Positions 18,011 to 27,881 of a DNA stretch of 64,000 nt are shown piece after piece. The notes below the pieces were generated by a model. The model saw nothing but the letters and a program-made list of their open reading frames with translations, did not search any database and had not been told where the DNA came from. Every line of letters begins with the position of its first letter. Position 1 is the first letter of the stretch. Made by a program: the position numbers and the translations under genes. The stretch is from positions 1,842,734 through 1,906,733 of the forward strand of contig NZ_LT635801.1 in the NCBI RefSeq assembly GCF_900128495.1, given 5' to 3'. The stretch comes from Bacteroides ilei. GTDB lineage: Bacteria > Bacteroidota > Bacteroidia > Bacteroidales > Bacteroidaceae.

Positions 18011-19612
18011 ATGAAATTAGCTAAATTGCCGCATACTTATACCATCATTTCTGTTGTTATTCTGATATGTGCGGTCCTTTCCTGGATTATTCCTGCAGGT
18101 GAATATACCCGTGAAACCAAAATGGTAAACGGCACTGAGCGTACTGTTATCGTAGACAACTCTTTTCATGCAGTCGATTCTTCTTCACAAAGTTGGGAGG
18201 TCTTTGGAGTTTTGCTGGATGGATTTGAAGCTCAGGCAGGAATCATTGCATTTCTCCTGATTTTAGGTGGGGCCTTTCAGATTATGAATAGCAGCAGGGC
18301 TATTGATATCGGAATCATGTCTTTTCTGAGGCAGTGCTTAACATTGGAAAAATATGCCTTGTTCCGGTTCTTGGGGGTGAATAATGTAGTAATTACTTGC
18401 ATAATTATCTTGTTCAGTCTGTTTGGGGCCATTTTTGGAATGAGTGAGGAGACATTAGCCTTTGTCGTGATAATAGTTCCTCTTGCCATATCTATGGGGT
18501 ATGATTCCATCACAGGATTATGCATGGTGTATGTTGCCGCACATGTCGGATTCTCCGGGGCCATATTGAATCCGTTTACAATCGGTATTGCTCAAGGCTT
18601 GTCCGATTTACCTTTATTTTCAGGTTTCGGATACCGTATTTTCTGTTGGGCTCTGTTGACCTCCATACTGATAGTCTTTGTACTACGTTATGCTGCAAAG
18701 GTAAAGAAGAATCCGAAGTCTTCACTCATGTATGAACTGGACCAGCACTGGAGGGAAAAAAATCGGGAGGATATAGAACTCGACCTTCAGGGGAAAACCA
18801 CACGGTCGGCATGGATTGTATATGTCCTGATATTGGTTGCATTGGCTTGTTTTTCGGTCAATTATCCGGTCTCTGTTTTTGATGTTGGGGAAAAATCCGT
18901 ACGCTTTTCGGCTGTTCCGGCATTTTCTATTCTGTTTGCATTGACAGGCTACTGGGGGCTGAGGAAGTCGAACCAATTCTTTATATTGAACCTGTTGGGG
19001 TATACCATTGTATTTCTTGTAATTGGTGTCATGGGATACGGATGGTATCTTACCGAAATATCCGCTATATTTTTAGCGATGGGTATCTTGTCGGGTTTTG
19101 CCAATGCCAATACTTCAGATCAGATTATCGAACAGTTTCTGATCGGTGCCAAAGATATGCTTTCGGCTGCGTTAGTTGTGGGATTGGCCGGTGGAATCAT
19201 CCAGATTTTGCAGAACGGACATATCATTGATCCCATTCTTCATGCTTTGGCTACATTGATGGGAGAAACAAGTAGGGTGATAGCGTTGGGAGTCATGTAT
19301 CTGATACAGACTGCCATAAATATCATAATACCTTCAGGATCTGCCAAGGCTGCTTTGACTATGCCTATTATGGCTCCATTTTCGGACGTTATAGGAATTT
19401 CGCGGCAGGCTACGGTCCTGGCTTTCCAGTTCGGTGACGGTTTTACCAATATGATTACTCCTACGTCGGGAGTCTTGATGGGAGCTTTGGGACTTGCCCG
19501 TATTCCTTATGAAATATGGATAAAATGGTTCTGGAAGATTTTGCTTTTCTTCGTCATTCTTGGAATGTTATTGTTGGTTCCTACCATTTACATTCCTTTG
19601 GATGGTTTCTGA
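18011..19612 (+). CDS. YfcC-family transporter (DcuC/ArcD superfamily, putative basic amino acid or peptide carrier)
   Basis: A 533-residue inner-membrane carrier with roughly 12 hydrophobic segments. The N-terminus KLPHTYTIISVVILICAVLS followed by WIIPAGEYTRE is diagnostic of the YfcC family. Two re-entrant-loop-like repeats are visible: GMSEETLAFVVIIVPLA in the first half and IIPSGSAKAALTMPIMAP in the second. E. coli YfcC is annotated as a putative basic amino acid antiporter, so arginine, ornithine or Arg-containing dipeptides are plausible cargo. Its start codon is 6 bp after the cyanophycinase stop, and a strong terminator closes the operon. Confidence 0.87.
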   Translation: MKLAKLPHTYTIISVVILICAVLSWIIPAGEYTRETKMVNGTERTVIVDNSFHAVDSSSQSWEVFGVLLDGFEAQAGIIAFLLILGGAFQIMNSSRAIDIGIMSFLRQCLTLEKYALFRFLGVNNVVITCIIILFSLFGAIFGMSEETLAFVVIIVPLAISMGYDSITGLCMVYVAAHVGFSGAILNPFTIGIAQGLSDLPLFSGFGYRIFCWALLTSILIVFVLRYAAKVKKNPKSSLMYELDQHWREKNREDIELDLQGKTTRSAWIVYVLILVALACFSVNYPVSVFDVGEKSVRFSAVPAFSILFALTGYWGLRKSNQFFILNLLGYTIVFLVIGVMGYGWYLTEISAIFLAMGILSGFANANTSDQIIEQFLIGAKDMLSAALVVGLAGGIIQILQNGHIIDPILHALATLMGETSRVIALGVMYLIQTAINIIIPSGSAKAALTMPIMAPFSDVIGISRQATVLAFQFGDGFTNMITPTSGVLMGALGLARIPYEIWIKWFWKILLFFVILGMLLLVPTIYIPLDGF

Positions 19613-19635
19613 TACAGAACCGGATTTTTCTTAAA

Positions 19636-19684
19636 AGAAAGCCCGTCATTGGTTGAAATGAATAACCAATGACGGGCTTTTTAT
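19636..19684. terminator. Strong bidirectional terminator between the peptide operon and dcp
   Basis: A 17-bp perfect stem (AAAGCCCGTCATTGGTT with its complement ending GGGCTTT) is flanked by A- and T-runs. It ends the plus-strand operon and can also end the minus-strand dcp transcript. Confidence 0.88.
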
Positions 19685-19741
19685 TTCCCGGTATCTTTGT
19701 AGTTAGTATGGCAAAGACACCGGAGCAGGGAGGAGGAAAAT

Positions 19742-21892
19742 TTATTTTCCTCCTTTCTTTTCTTCTATGGCCGGGGTTTGATCAAGTCCTCTTTTCTTCA
19801 AGAGCCATTTGATATCCGGATTCTTGCCTCTGAAATTTATATACATATCCATTGCATCATCGATTCCTCCAGGGGTAAGGATGTATTTCCGGAATTTATC
19901 GGCTATATCCTGATTGAAGATGTCTCCACTTTCTGTATATGCTCCGAAAGCGTCGCAATCCAATACCTCAGCCCAGATATATGAATAATATCCGGCCGTA
20001 TATCCGCCTCCCATGGTATGGTTGAAATAGGTAGAACGATAACGGGAAGGTATCTGTTTCAGAATTCCACGTTTGCCTAATACCTTGTTTTCAAAATCCA
20101 TGACATTCAAATTCTTAGGGATAGATTTCAATGTATGGAAATCCATATCCAGCAAGGATGCAGCCAGGTATTCTACAGTGGCGAAACCTTGGCCATATTT
20201 ACCGCTCTTGTCGAGTTTTTCAATGAGTTCCTGCGGAATCACTTCTCCAGTCTTGTAGTGTTTGGCATAAACTTTCAACATTTCCGGTTCGAATGTCCAA
20301 TGTTCGTTGATTTGTGACGGCAATTCAACAAAATCTCTTGGTACTCCGGAAACTCCTGAATAATGTACATTTTTGAAAAGTCCATGCAGGCCGTGGCCGA
20401 ATTCATGGAAAAGAGTAGTTGCTTCGTCAGGGCTCAGCAAGGCTGGTTCTCCAGCTGCAGGCTTTGTGAAATTACATACGATGGTTACAATGGGAAGTAC
20501 CTTATTGCCGTTCTTGTCGTATGATTGTGGGCGGTAACTTCCACACCATGCACCGCCCCGTTTGCTTTCACGAGGGAAGAAGTCAAAATAAATGATGCCT
20601 AGAGATGTTCCGTCTTTGTCGATACATTCGAATGCCTGGGCTTCCGGATGTGGTAAAGGCATGTATTCCAGTTTGCGGAAAGTTATGCCGTACAGGCGTT
20701 TGGCCATATAGAATGCGCCATCACGTACATTGTTCAGTTCCAGGTAAGGACGTATTTCGTTTTCATCGATATTGAATTTGGCCTTCTTGGCTTTTTCAAA
20801 GTAATATCTCCAGTCCCAACCTTCCGGTTCAAAGTTCTCTCCTTCTTTTTTGATTTCAGCCTTGATATCGGCCAGTTCTTCTTTGGCTTTCTCGATGGCC
20901 GGTTCCCATAATTGGTCGAGCAGGTTATATACGTTTTCTTCATTTTTGGCCATACGGGTATCCAATACCAGTGACGCATAATCCTTGTATCCCATGAGTT
21001 TGGCCTTTTCCAGGCGGGCTGTCAGCAGATCACGGATAAGAGCTTTGTTGTCTTGTTCATTATTGTTGTTACCACGGTTGATGTAGGCTTTGAAGATGCG
21101 TTCACGCAAAGCTCTGTTGTCGGCATACTGCAAGAACGGCATAACGCTCGGGTTTTGGAGAGTGAATACCCATTTACCTTCCATACCTAGATTTTTGGCG
21201 GTTTCGGCAGCAGCGGCAATCAGATTATCAGGAAGTCCGCTCAGATCCTTCTTGTCTTCTATTACCAGTTTAAATGCGTTGGTTTCTTTCAGCATATTCT
21301 GTCCGAAAGTAATCTGTAGCATAGAAATCTTCTGGTTTAGTTCACGAAGTTTCTTCTGATCTGCTTCGTTCAGGTTAGCTCCGTTACGCTCGAAACTTTT
21401 ATAGGTTTCTTCCAGAAGTTTGCTCTGTTCTTTGTTGAGGTTGAATTTATCCCGATTGTCGTAGACCTCTTTGATGCGGGCAAACAGTCGGGGATTCATT
21501 GAGATATCATCCCGGTGCGCCGATAACAGAGGAGCCATTTCTTTACTTAAGGCTTGCATTTCAGCGTTGGTATTGCAGCTGTTCTGTCCGCCGAATACGA
21601 TGGATACTCTTTTGAGGAGTTGTCCGCTACGGTCGTAAGCTTCTATGGTGTTTTCAAAATCTGGAACAGAACGTTGGTTGACGATTGCATCTATTTCCTT
21701 TTTCTGTTCTTCCATCCCTTTCAGGTACGCTTCACGATAATCCTGAATTGTAATCTGATCAAAGGGAGGAACACCGTACGGTGTATTGAACTCGGTCAAG
21801 AAAGGGTTGACTCTTTCTTGGCCTCCCGTCTGCGCAAAGACAGCAATGCTGGAGCTTAAAAGTGCGCTTACCATTAACATTTGAATTTTCAT
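19742..21892 (-). CDS. dcp: M3-family peptidyl-dipeptidase Dcp
   Basis: A 716-residue zinc peptidase that removes C-terminal dipeptides. The zinc motif HEFGHGLHG lies near residue 495, with the downstream Glu-containing helix and the C-terminal substrate-binding region YTAGYYSYIWAEVLD that M3 dipeptidases share. It starts MKIQMLMVSALLSSSIAVFA, a signal peptide, so it is probably periplasmic, as expected for Bacteroides Dcp. It lies 24 bp downstream of miaA and converges on the peptide operon. Cotranscription with miaA is likely. Confidence 0.92.
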   Translation of the reverse strand: MKIQMLMVSALLSSSIAVFAQTGGQERVNPFLTEFNTPYGVPPFDQITIQDYREAYLKGMEEQKKEIDAIVNQRSVPDFENTIEAYDRSGQLLKRVSIVFGGQNSCNTNAEMQALSKEMAPLLSAHRDDISMNPRLFARIKEVYDNRDKFNLNKEQSKLLEETYKSFERNGANLNEADQKKLRELNQKISMLQITFGQNMLKETNAFKLVIEDKKDLSGLPDNLIAAAAETAKNLGMEGKWVFTLQNPSVMPFLQYADNRALRERIFKAYINRGNNNNEQDNKALIRDLLTARLEKAKLMGYKDYASLVLDTRMAKNEENVYNLLDQLWEPAIEKAKEELADIKAEIKKEGENFEPEGWDWRYYFEKAKKAKFNIDENEIRPYLELNNVRDGAFYMAKRLYGITFRKLEYMPLPHPEAQAFECIDKDGTSLGIIYFDFFPRESKRGGAWCGSYRPQSYDKNGNKVLPIVTIVCNFTKPAAGEPALLSPDEATTLFHEFGHGLHGLFKNVHYSGVSGVPRDFVELPSQINEHWTFEPEMLKVYAKHYKTGEVIPQELIEKLDKSGKYGQGFATVEYLAASLLDMDFHTLKSIPKNLNVMDFENKVLGKRGILKQIPSRYRSTYFNHTMGGGYTAGYYSYIWAEVLDCDAFGAYTESGDIFNQDIADKFRKYILTPGGIDDAMDMYINFRGKNPDIKWLLKKRGLDQTPAIEEKKGGK

Positions 21893-21916
21893 AATAAAAA
21901 AATTAGATAATTGTAT

Positions 21917-22840
21917 TTATATTTGATTGTTCAGCCTTTTTAATTCTTCATTTATAAATTGCAGAATTTCTTTTTTCTGGTCCGGATGGAACCATGTAAT
22001 ATCTGCATCCCGTTTGAACCAGGTAACTTGTTTACGTGAATAGATACGTGAATTCTGCTTGATCTTTTCTATGGCGTAAGGAAGATCCCATTCTCCATCA
22101 AAATATTTGAATAATTCTTTGTAGCCTACTGTATTGAGGGAGTTCAGATTTCTATATGGATATACTTTCCGGGCTTCTTCCAGCAAGCCTTCCTCTATCA
22201 TCAGGTCTACTCTCTGGTTGATGCGTTTATATAACTCTTCGCGGTCGCGTTGTAATCCTATCTTGATAATATGAAAAGGACGTTCTTTTTTGGTCCGTGT
22301 GCGGAATGAGGTATATGTTTTTCCGGTCATATAGCAGATTTCCAATGCATGGATGACTCTTTTGGGATTTCTGATATCGGCAATACTGTAGTATTCCGGA
22401 TCGCGTAACTTTAATTCGGCACAAAGTGGTTCAAGGCCTTCTTTTTCATACCGTTCCATCAGATATTGTCTTGTTTCCTTATCAACGGTAGGGATATCGT
22501 CTATGCCTTTACATACCGCATCTACATACATCATGGAACCTCCTGTAAGGACGACTATAGAATGCTTCTGGAAAAGTTCTTCCAGTTTTTTTATGGCTTC
22601 GGCTTCATATTGTGCAGCACTATAGTAATCAGTCAGTTTCAATGTCCCTACGAAATAATGGGTAACCCTGGCCAGTTGTTCCGAAGTAGGGGAAGCTGTT
22701 CCGATTTTCAAGTCGGCATACAATTGTCTGGAGTCGGCAGAAATGATACATGTATGATATTTTTCCGCAAGATCCAGGCTCAAGTCGGTTTTGCCGATGC
22801 CCGTCGGTCCTATTATTACCAATAATGTAGGTTTATGCAT
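21917..22840 (-). CDS. miaA: tRNA dimethylallyltransferase MiaA
   Basis: About 307 residues. MiaA transfers the isopentenyl group to A37 of UNN-decoding tRNAs. It has the P-loop [11 protein letters not shown], then [31 protein letters not shown] and the conserved [11 protein letters not shown] segment. The frame extends to an ATG at 22861, seven codons further up; 22840 gives the usual N-terminus close to the P-loop, but there is no ribosome-binding site to decide. With mtaB upstream the window encodes two tRNA position-37 hypermodification enzymes. Confidence 0.92.
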   Translation of the reverse strand: MHKPTLLVIIGPTGIGKTDLSLDLAEKYHTCIISADSRQLYADLKIGTASPTSEQLARVTHYFVGTLKLTDYYSAAQYEAEAIKKLEELFQKHSIVVLTGGSMMYVDAVCKGIDDIPTVDKETRQYLMERYEKEGLEPLCAELKLRDPEYYSIADIRNPKRVIHALEICYMTGKTYTSFRTRTKKERPFHIIKIGLQRDREELYKRINQRVDLMIEEGLLEEARKVYPYRNLNSLNTVGYKELFKYFDGEWDLPYAIEKIKQNSRIYSRKQVTWFKRDADITWFHPDQKKEILQFINEELKRLNNQI

Positions 22841-22881
22841 GTATGTGTCTATGTTTAGCATTTAATGGCTTGATGAAAAGG

Positions 22882-22930
22882 CAAAGCGAAGAATTTCAGT
22901 ACCTTTCAGGTAGTGAGATCCTCCGCTTTG
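22882..22930 (-). terminator. Hairpin, possible terminator between pRiA4b-like gene and miaA
   Basis: CAAAGCG (22882-22888) pairs with CGCTTTG (22924-22930), with further partial pairing inside, and a short U-rich tract follows on the minus strand. Weak T-run, so perhaps an attenuator. Confidence 0.45.
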
Positions 22931-22958
22931 GTCAAATTTGAAAAGTTATATAGTAAAA

Positions 22959-23513
22959 TTAGTATTTGTCTTCATCGTACGGATTTCCTCCGCCTTCCAT
23001 GTCAAAGCCTTCCGGATCAAAATCTTCCATATCAAACTCCTGATCGCCATAAAAATTTTCGTCCAGATCAAGTGAAGTATTGGTGTTCATCTGTTCGTCA
23101 AAATCAATGGTCTGCTTGGGAGGGTTACCCTCTTTGCGTGAACAAGTTGCATGCTGTAAGTCCTTGCCGGTGATGATTTCGGACAATTCAATGAAGAATA
23201 CACGCTCAGCCAGAGGATCGAAAACATAAATCAGTTTTTGTTTTTCGTCTTCCAGCAACTCGCTCAGACGGGTATCTTTCATGACGAAAGTATCTTCTTC
23301 CGAGCTTCCGTTACCCATGTCTTCTAATGTGATTTCAATTTCTTTTTCCCAGTCGTCATCACAAATGAAGAATGAAGTCATCTGATCATCCTTGTATCCT
23401 GTATATTTGAGAATCGCTTCGTGAAGGTCATAGAACGACGCATCTGAATCGATCTTGATTTCTCTTAAGAAATCATCTACTTCATCGGATATTATTCTGA
23501 ATTTGTATACCAT
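22959..23513 (-). CDS. Plasmid pRiA4b ORF-3-like protein with acidic tail
   Basis: 184 residues. The first ~110 residues (MVYKFRIISDEVDDFLREIK and FYDLHEAILKYTGYKDDQM, then SFFICDDDWEKEIEIT) match the pRiA4b ORF-3-like fold. The last ~50 residues are highly acidic with Asp/Glu/Gly/Phe-rich repeats (EFDMEDFDPEGFDMEGGG). No catalytic residues are evident. It sits between lpxA and miaA, 44 bp after lpxA, so it may be read from the lipid A operon. Biochemical function is unknown. Confidence 0.8.
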   Translation of the reverse strand: MVYKFRIISDEVDDFLREIKIDSDASFYDLHEAILKYTGYKDDQMTSFFICDDDWEKEIEITLEDMGNGSSEEDTFVMKDTRLSELLEDEKQKLIYVFDPLAERVFFIELSEIITGKDLQHATCSRKEGNPPKQTIDFDEQMNTNTSLDLDENFYGDQEFDMEDFDPEGFDMEGGGNPYDEDKY

Positions 23514-23557
23514 TGTTCTCTTTTATTAATTTACCTTGTAAAGGTACAAAATTTTCG

Positions 23558-24325
23558 TTAGCGAATGATACCTCTTTCTGATTTTTCTATGAATGAAATG
23601 ATATATTCGATTTCAGGACTCATTGGAATCTCTTCCCGGACCTGGATAAGAGCATCGCTGACATTCTTGCCGCTGTTGTAGATTATGCGGTAAGTGTTGT
23701 GGATATTCTCGATCATTTCATTTGAAAAACCTCGTCGGCGTAGTCCGACAATGTTTATTCCACTATAGGCAATCGGTTCACGTCCGGCTATGATATATGG
23801 AGGGATATCTTTACTGAAGCGGCACCCTCCTTGTATCATTCCATAGCCTCCAACGTGGCAGAACTGATGCATCAGGACATTGGCACTGATAATGGAGAAA
23901 TCATCGATGACGATTTCACCAGCCATTTTTGTAGAGTTGCCGATGATGCATCCGTTACCGATACGGGCGTCGTGTGCCACGTGTACTCCTTCCATCAGAA
24001 GATTATTACTACCTACTACCGTTTTTCCTTTAGCTGCAGTTCCCCGATTGATTGTTACGTTTTCACGTATGCTGTTATTGTCACCTATTTCGGCTGTAGT
24101 CTCTTCTCCACGGAATTTCAGGTCTTGTGGAATGGCACCGATAATGGCTCCTGGAAAAATCCGGTTGTTGTTACCGATACGTGAACCATACATGATGTTT
24201 GCATTGGGCATGATTACATTGTTGTCGCCAATGACTACATTTTTATCGATAAAGACAAAAGGACCAATTTCTACGTTTTCTCCGATTTTTGCATCTGGAT
24301 CTATATATGCTAATGGACTTATCAT
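23558..24325 (-). CDS. lpxA: UDP-N-acetylglucosamine acyltransferase LpxA
   Basis: 255 residues, a left-handed beta-helix acyltransferase catalysing the first step of lipid A synthesis (3-O-acylation of UDP-GlcNAc). Hexapeptide repeats fill residues ~5-180 (for example GENVEIGPFVFI, GDNNVIMPN). The catalytic histidine is in HVAHDARIGNGC, and the acyl-chain region GGYGMIQGGCRFSKDIPPY is intact. It starts 6 bp after lpxC-fabZ, third gene of lpxD-lpxC/fabZ-lpxA. Confidence 0.96.
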   Translation of the reverse strand: MISPLAYIDPDAKIGENVEIGPFVFIDKNVVIGDNNVIMPNANIMYGSRIGNNNRIFPGAIIGAIPQDLKFRGEETTAEIGDNNSIRENVTINRGTAAKGKTVVGSNNLLMEGVHVAHDARIGNGCIIGNSTKMAGEIVIDDFSIISANVLMHQFCHVGGYGMIQGGCRFSKDIPPYIIAGREPIAYSGINIVGLRRRGFSNEMIENIHNTYRIIYNSGKNVSDALIQVREEIPMSPEIEYIISFIEKSERGIIR

Positions 24326-24331
24326 ATCTGT

Positions 24332-25717
24332 TTATTTGTTTTTTACAATTTGTGCCATGAATTCAGCTTCACAGACTATTTTTTCTCCTACAAATATATA
24401 ACCTTTCATTGTGGAGATTCCACGGCGGATAGGCGCCATCAGTTCTACTCTGAATATAAGGGTATCTCCCGGAACCACTTTCTGGCGGAATTTGACATTG
24501 TCTATTTTCAGGAAGTATGTGGAAAAACGTTCCGGCTCTTCCAATGAATTCAATACCAGTAATCCTCCCACTTGGGCCATGGCTTCAACCTGGAGTACTC
24601 CTGGCATGACCGGTTCCTGAGGAAAGTGTCCCTGGAAGAAGGGTTCGTTTGACGTTACATTTTTAACGCCCACGATATAGTTGGCTCCGATTGCAATTAC
24701 CTTGTCTACCAGTTGGAAAGGATAGCGGTGGGGAAGCAGTTCCCGGATGCGGTTAACATCCATCAACGGTGCTTCATTGCAGTTGTATATCGGTGCCTGG
24801 ATTTCATGCAGACGGATCTCCTTACGGATTTGGCGTGCAAATTTATTGTTGATGGTATGTCCCGGTCGGGTTGCTATGATACGTCCTTTGATGGGTTTAC
24901 CGATTAAGGCAAGATCACCGATTATGTCCAATAGTTTATGGCGTGCAGGTTCGTTAGGCCATACTAAAGGTATATGATTGATATATCCCAGATGGCTGGC
25001 ATCCATGTGGGGCACTCCCATAACGTCAGCCAGTTTGTCATAATTTTCCTGTGTCATTTCCTTTTCATAAATGACAATCGCATTATCCAAGTCACCTCCT
25101 TTAATAAGTCCGGCGTTCAGTAGGGGCTCTATTTCACGTACAAATACGAATGTACGGGCAGATGCGATCTCTGTAGGAAAGTCCTCCATATTTTCCAGAG
25201 TTGCGTACTGGTTAGTCAGAATTTTAGAGTCATACGAGATTAGTGTATTGACACTGAAATTTTCGTCGGGAAGTACAATGATGGATGATCCAGTTGTATC
25301 ATCACGGAATTCAATTTTGGATTTGATGATGTAGAAATCTTTCGGTGCAGCCTGTTCTTCTATGCCTACTTTCTTGATACACTCTACATATTGTCTGGCA
25401 CTACCGTCCAGAATCGGAAATTCAGGTCCGTTTACCTGAATCAGGCAGTTATCAATACCGGCGGCATAAAGAGCTGCCATTGCATGTTCTACGGTACTAA
25501 CTTTTACCCCGTTTTTCGCTAAAACAGTTCCTCGGGTAGTATCAATTACGTTGTCTGCTACAGCATCGATGATTGGTTGGTCGTCCAAGTCTATCCGTTG
25601 GATTTTATACCCGTGGTGTTCAGGGGCAGGATTAAAGGTTACGGTAAGTTTGACTCCGGTATGAAGTCCTTTGCCGTTCAATGAAAAACTGCCTTTTAAA
25701 GTTTTTTGTTTCAACAT
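24332..25717 (-). CDS. lpxC/fabZ: Bifunctional LpxC deacetylase / FabZ dehydratase fusion
   Basis: 461 residues. The LpxC part (about 1-305) deacetylates UDP-3-O-acyl-GlcNAc; zinc ligands are in VEHAMAALYAAG and HKLLDIIGDLAL. The FabZ part (about 315-461) dehydrates 3-hydroxyacyl-ACP; it shows HRYPFQLVDKV and the hot-dog helix FQGHFPQEPVMPGVLQVEA with catalytic His and Glu. The fusion is characteristic of Bacteroidetes and links lipid A and fatty acid supply. It starts 4 bp after lpxD and is followed by lpxA 6 bp later. Confidence 0.96.
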   Translation of the reverse strand: MLKQKTLKGSFSLNGKGLHTGVKLTVTFNPAPEHHGYKIQRIDLDDQPIIDAVADNVIDTTRGTVLAKNGVKVSTVEHAMAALYAAGIDNCLIQVNGPEFPILDGSARQYVECIKKVGIEEQAAPKDFYIIKSKIEFRDDTTGSSIIVLPDENFSVNTLISYDSKILTNQYATLENMEDFPTEIASARTFVFVREIEPLLNAGLIKGGDLDNAIVIYEKEMTQENYDKLADVMGVPHMDASHLGYINHIPLVWPNEPARHKLLDIIGDLALIGKPIKGRIIATRPGHTINNKFARQIRKEIRLHEIQAPIYNCNEAPLMDVNRIRELLPHRYPFQLVDKVIAIGANYIVGVKNVTSNEPFFQGHFPQEPVMPGVLQVEAMAQVGGLLVLNSLEEPERFSTYFLKIDNVKFRQKVVPGDTLIFRVELMAPIRRGISTMKGYIFVGEKIVCEAEFMAQIVKNK

Positions 25718-25721
25718 GGGC

Positions 25722-26762
25722 TTATTTATTTAGTTGTTTTTTTAGTTCTTCAATTTCTTTCTGCAGGCGTCCCAACTCTGCATACATATCCGGTAATTTC
25801 TTGTAGATGGCAGCCGAACGTGCAAACTGTTTCGGGTCGATGGCGGGATATCCCATGAGGGTAGTATGTGGTTTTACATTTCCCGGAATTCCTGACTGGG
25901 CACCAACGTTTACATGGTCGCCTATCCTGATATGGCCGGCTACACCTACTTGCCCGCCGAACATACACCATTCACCAATTTTTGCTGAACCGGCCACTCC
26001 GCCTTGTGAAGCCATGACTGTGTGGCTTCCGACCTCTACATTATGGGCCAATTGAATCAGGTTATCCAGTTTCACCCCTTTATGGATGATGGTAGCTCCC
26101 ATTGTAGCACGGTCTATGCATGTATTGGCTCCGATCTCCACATTATCTTCAATGATTGTAATACCAATTTGGGGAATCTTTTCATATCCTTCCGGAGACG
26201 GAGCGAAGCCGAAACCGTCTGCTCCGATAACAGAACCTGCATGCAATATGCAGTTATTTCCTATCCGGCAATCGTGATAGACGGTAACATGGGGATAGAG
26301 GATGGTATCATTTCCAACTTTGGCGTTGCATCCGACAGTAACATGGGGGTGAAGGTAAGTATTGTCTCCGATTTCTGCACCTTCTTCAACACATGCAAAT
26401 GGTCCGATATAGACATTTTTGCCGATTTTAGCATTGGACGCAACAGAAGCAAGCGGATCAATGCCTGTTTTTTGGGGTTTGCTCATTTCGTACAAGGTCA
26501 TCAGCTTGGCCAGACTTTCATAGGCATTGTCAACTTTTATTAGCGTAGCCTTGATTTCATGTTCTGGATGGAAGTCCTTGTTAACCAAAACGATGGTTGA
26601 CTGGGTGTCATAAATATAATGGGTATATTTAGGATTGGAAAGGAAAGACAATGCTCCTGGTATGCCTTCTTCTATTTTTGCAAAAGTATGTACCGTTGCA
26701 TTTTCGTCTCCTACAATTGTTCCTTGGATATATTCTGCAATTTGCTTAGCTGAAAACTCCAT
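25722..26762 (-). CDS. lpxD: UDP-3-O-(3-hydroxyacyl)glucosamine N-acyltransferase LpxD
   Basis: 346 residues. An N-terminal uridine-binding domain (~1-95, with [14 protein letters not shown]) is followed by a hexapeptide left-handed helix. The catalytic histidine is in [11 protein letters not shown], next to [12 protein letters not shown] and [15 protein letters not shown]-terminal helix ending [10 protein letters not shown] closes the trimer. It is the first gene of the lipid A operon; upstream DNA is AT-rich with no exact -7 consensus, so its promoter is unassigned. Confidence 0.96.
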   Translation of the reverse strand: MEFSAKQIAEYIQGTIVGDENATVHTFAKIEEGIPGALSFLSNPKYTHYIYDTQSTIVLVNKDFHPEHEIKATLIKVDNAYESLAKLMTLYEMSKPQKTGIDPLASVASNAKIGKNVYIGPFACVEEGAEIGDNTYLHPHVTVGCNAKVGNDTILYPHVTVYHDCRIGNNCILHAGSVIGADGFGFAPSPEGYEKIPQIGITIIEDNVEIGANTCIDRATMGATIIHKGVKLDNLIQLAHNVEVGSHTVMASQGGVAGSAKIGEWCMFGGQVGVAGHIRIGDHVNVGAQSGIPGNVKPHTTLMGYPAIDPKQFARSAAIYKKLPDMYAELGRLQKEIEELKKQLNK

Positions 26763-26938
26763 AGCTTTTATTTTCTTATTTGTTTTTCTTCTGTTTTTCT
26801 TACAAGCATTTAAAAAATGCTACATCTTAATTATGCAAATTACGTATTTTTTTTTTAGATAACCGTATAAAATGCCAATTATTTATTATTTCATGGATAG
26901 AAAAGTTGTCTCAAATACAGTACTTTGAGGGTATAAAA

Positions 26939-26974
26939 AAACTGCATCTGGATAGATAATTGCAGATGCAGTTT
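26939..26974 (-). terminator. Terminator of pyrF transcript
   Basis: The arms AACTGCATCTG and CAGATGCAGTT (about 26940-26950 and 26963-26973) form an 11-bp stem, with a seven-U run on the minus-strand transcript. Confidence 0.85.
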
Positions 26975-27033
26975 GATATGAGTTTGCAATTGTATAGTAG
27001 CAATTGTAAAAAATGAGCTATTTATTGTCTGTT

Positions 27034-27858
27034 TTATAAGATTGCTTTCAATTGTTCAGCCATTTGCAGTTGGACCTTTTGCGCTTCCTTGCCGGCAACT
27101 TCTGCAAAATTTTCACTTTTGTCGGCATAAATGATGGCACGGCTTGAATTGACAATCAGTCCACATTCTTTGGTCATTCCATATTTACATACTTCTTCCA
27201 GGGAACCTCCTTGTGCACCGATGCCCGGAACAAGCAGGAAATGGTCTGGAACAATTTTGCGGATATCTTCAAACATACGTCCTTGGGTAGCACCTACTAC
27301 ATACATCATGTTCTGGTCATTGCCCCACTCCTGTGATTTTCTCAAGACTTTTTCGAACAGACGTTCGCCTTCCGTATCTGTCGTCAGTTGGAAATCGTGT
27401 GATCCTTTGTTGGAAGTAAGCGCCAACAGGATAACCCATTTACCTTCATATCCCAAGAAGGGGGTGACACTGTCTTCACCCATGTATGGAGCCACCGTTA
27501 CTGCATCCAGATTTTCTTCTTCAAAAAAAGTACGGGCATACATGGCCGATGTGTTGCCGATATCACCTCGTTTGGCATCGGCTATGATAAACTGGTCCGG
27601 ATAATTCTCTTTCAGGTAGTTCACAGTCTTTTCAAAGGCAATCCATCCTTTTACTCCCATGCTTTCATAAAAAGCCAGATTGGGTTTGTATGCTATACAG
27701 AAGGGAGCTGTTGCGTCAATGATAGCCTTGTTGAATGTGAAGATAGGGTCTTCTTCTTCCAGTAGGAATTCAGGAATTTTCTTGATGTCTGTGTCCAGAC
27801 CTACACATAGAAAGGATTTCTTTCTTTTGATATTTTCGAATAGTTCTTGTTTATTCAT
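27034..27858 (-). CDS. pyrF: Orotidine 5'-phosphate decarboxylase
   Basis: 274 residues, the last step of de novo UMP synthesis. The catalytic segment is [16 protein letters not shown] with the Lys/Asp set, and the N-terminus carries [28 protein letters not shown] near the C-terminus binds phosphate. The length and GDIGNT form match the larger PyrF subfamily. It is the last gene of purM-prfA-pyrF, 23 bp after prfA. Confidence 0.95.
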   Translation of the reverse strand: MNKQELFENIKRKKSFLCVGLDTDIKKIPEFLLEEEDPIFTFNKAIIDATAPFCIAYKPNLAFYESMGVKGWIAFEKTVNYLKENYPDQFIIADAKRGDIGNTSAMYARTFFEEENLDAVTVAPYMGEDSVTPFLGYEGKWVILLALTSNKGSHDFQLTTDTEGERLFEKVLRKSQEWGNDQNMMYVVGATQGRMFEDIRKIVPDHFLLVPGIGAQGGSLEEVCKYGMTKECGLIVNSSRAIIYADKSENFAEVAGKEAQKVQLQMAEQLKAIL

Positions 27859-27881
27859 AATTATTTACATTATGTTTCGGC

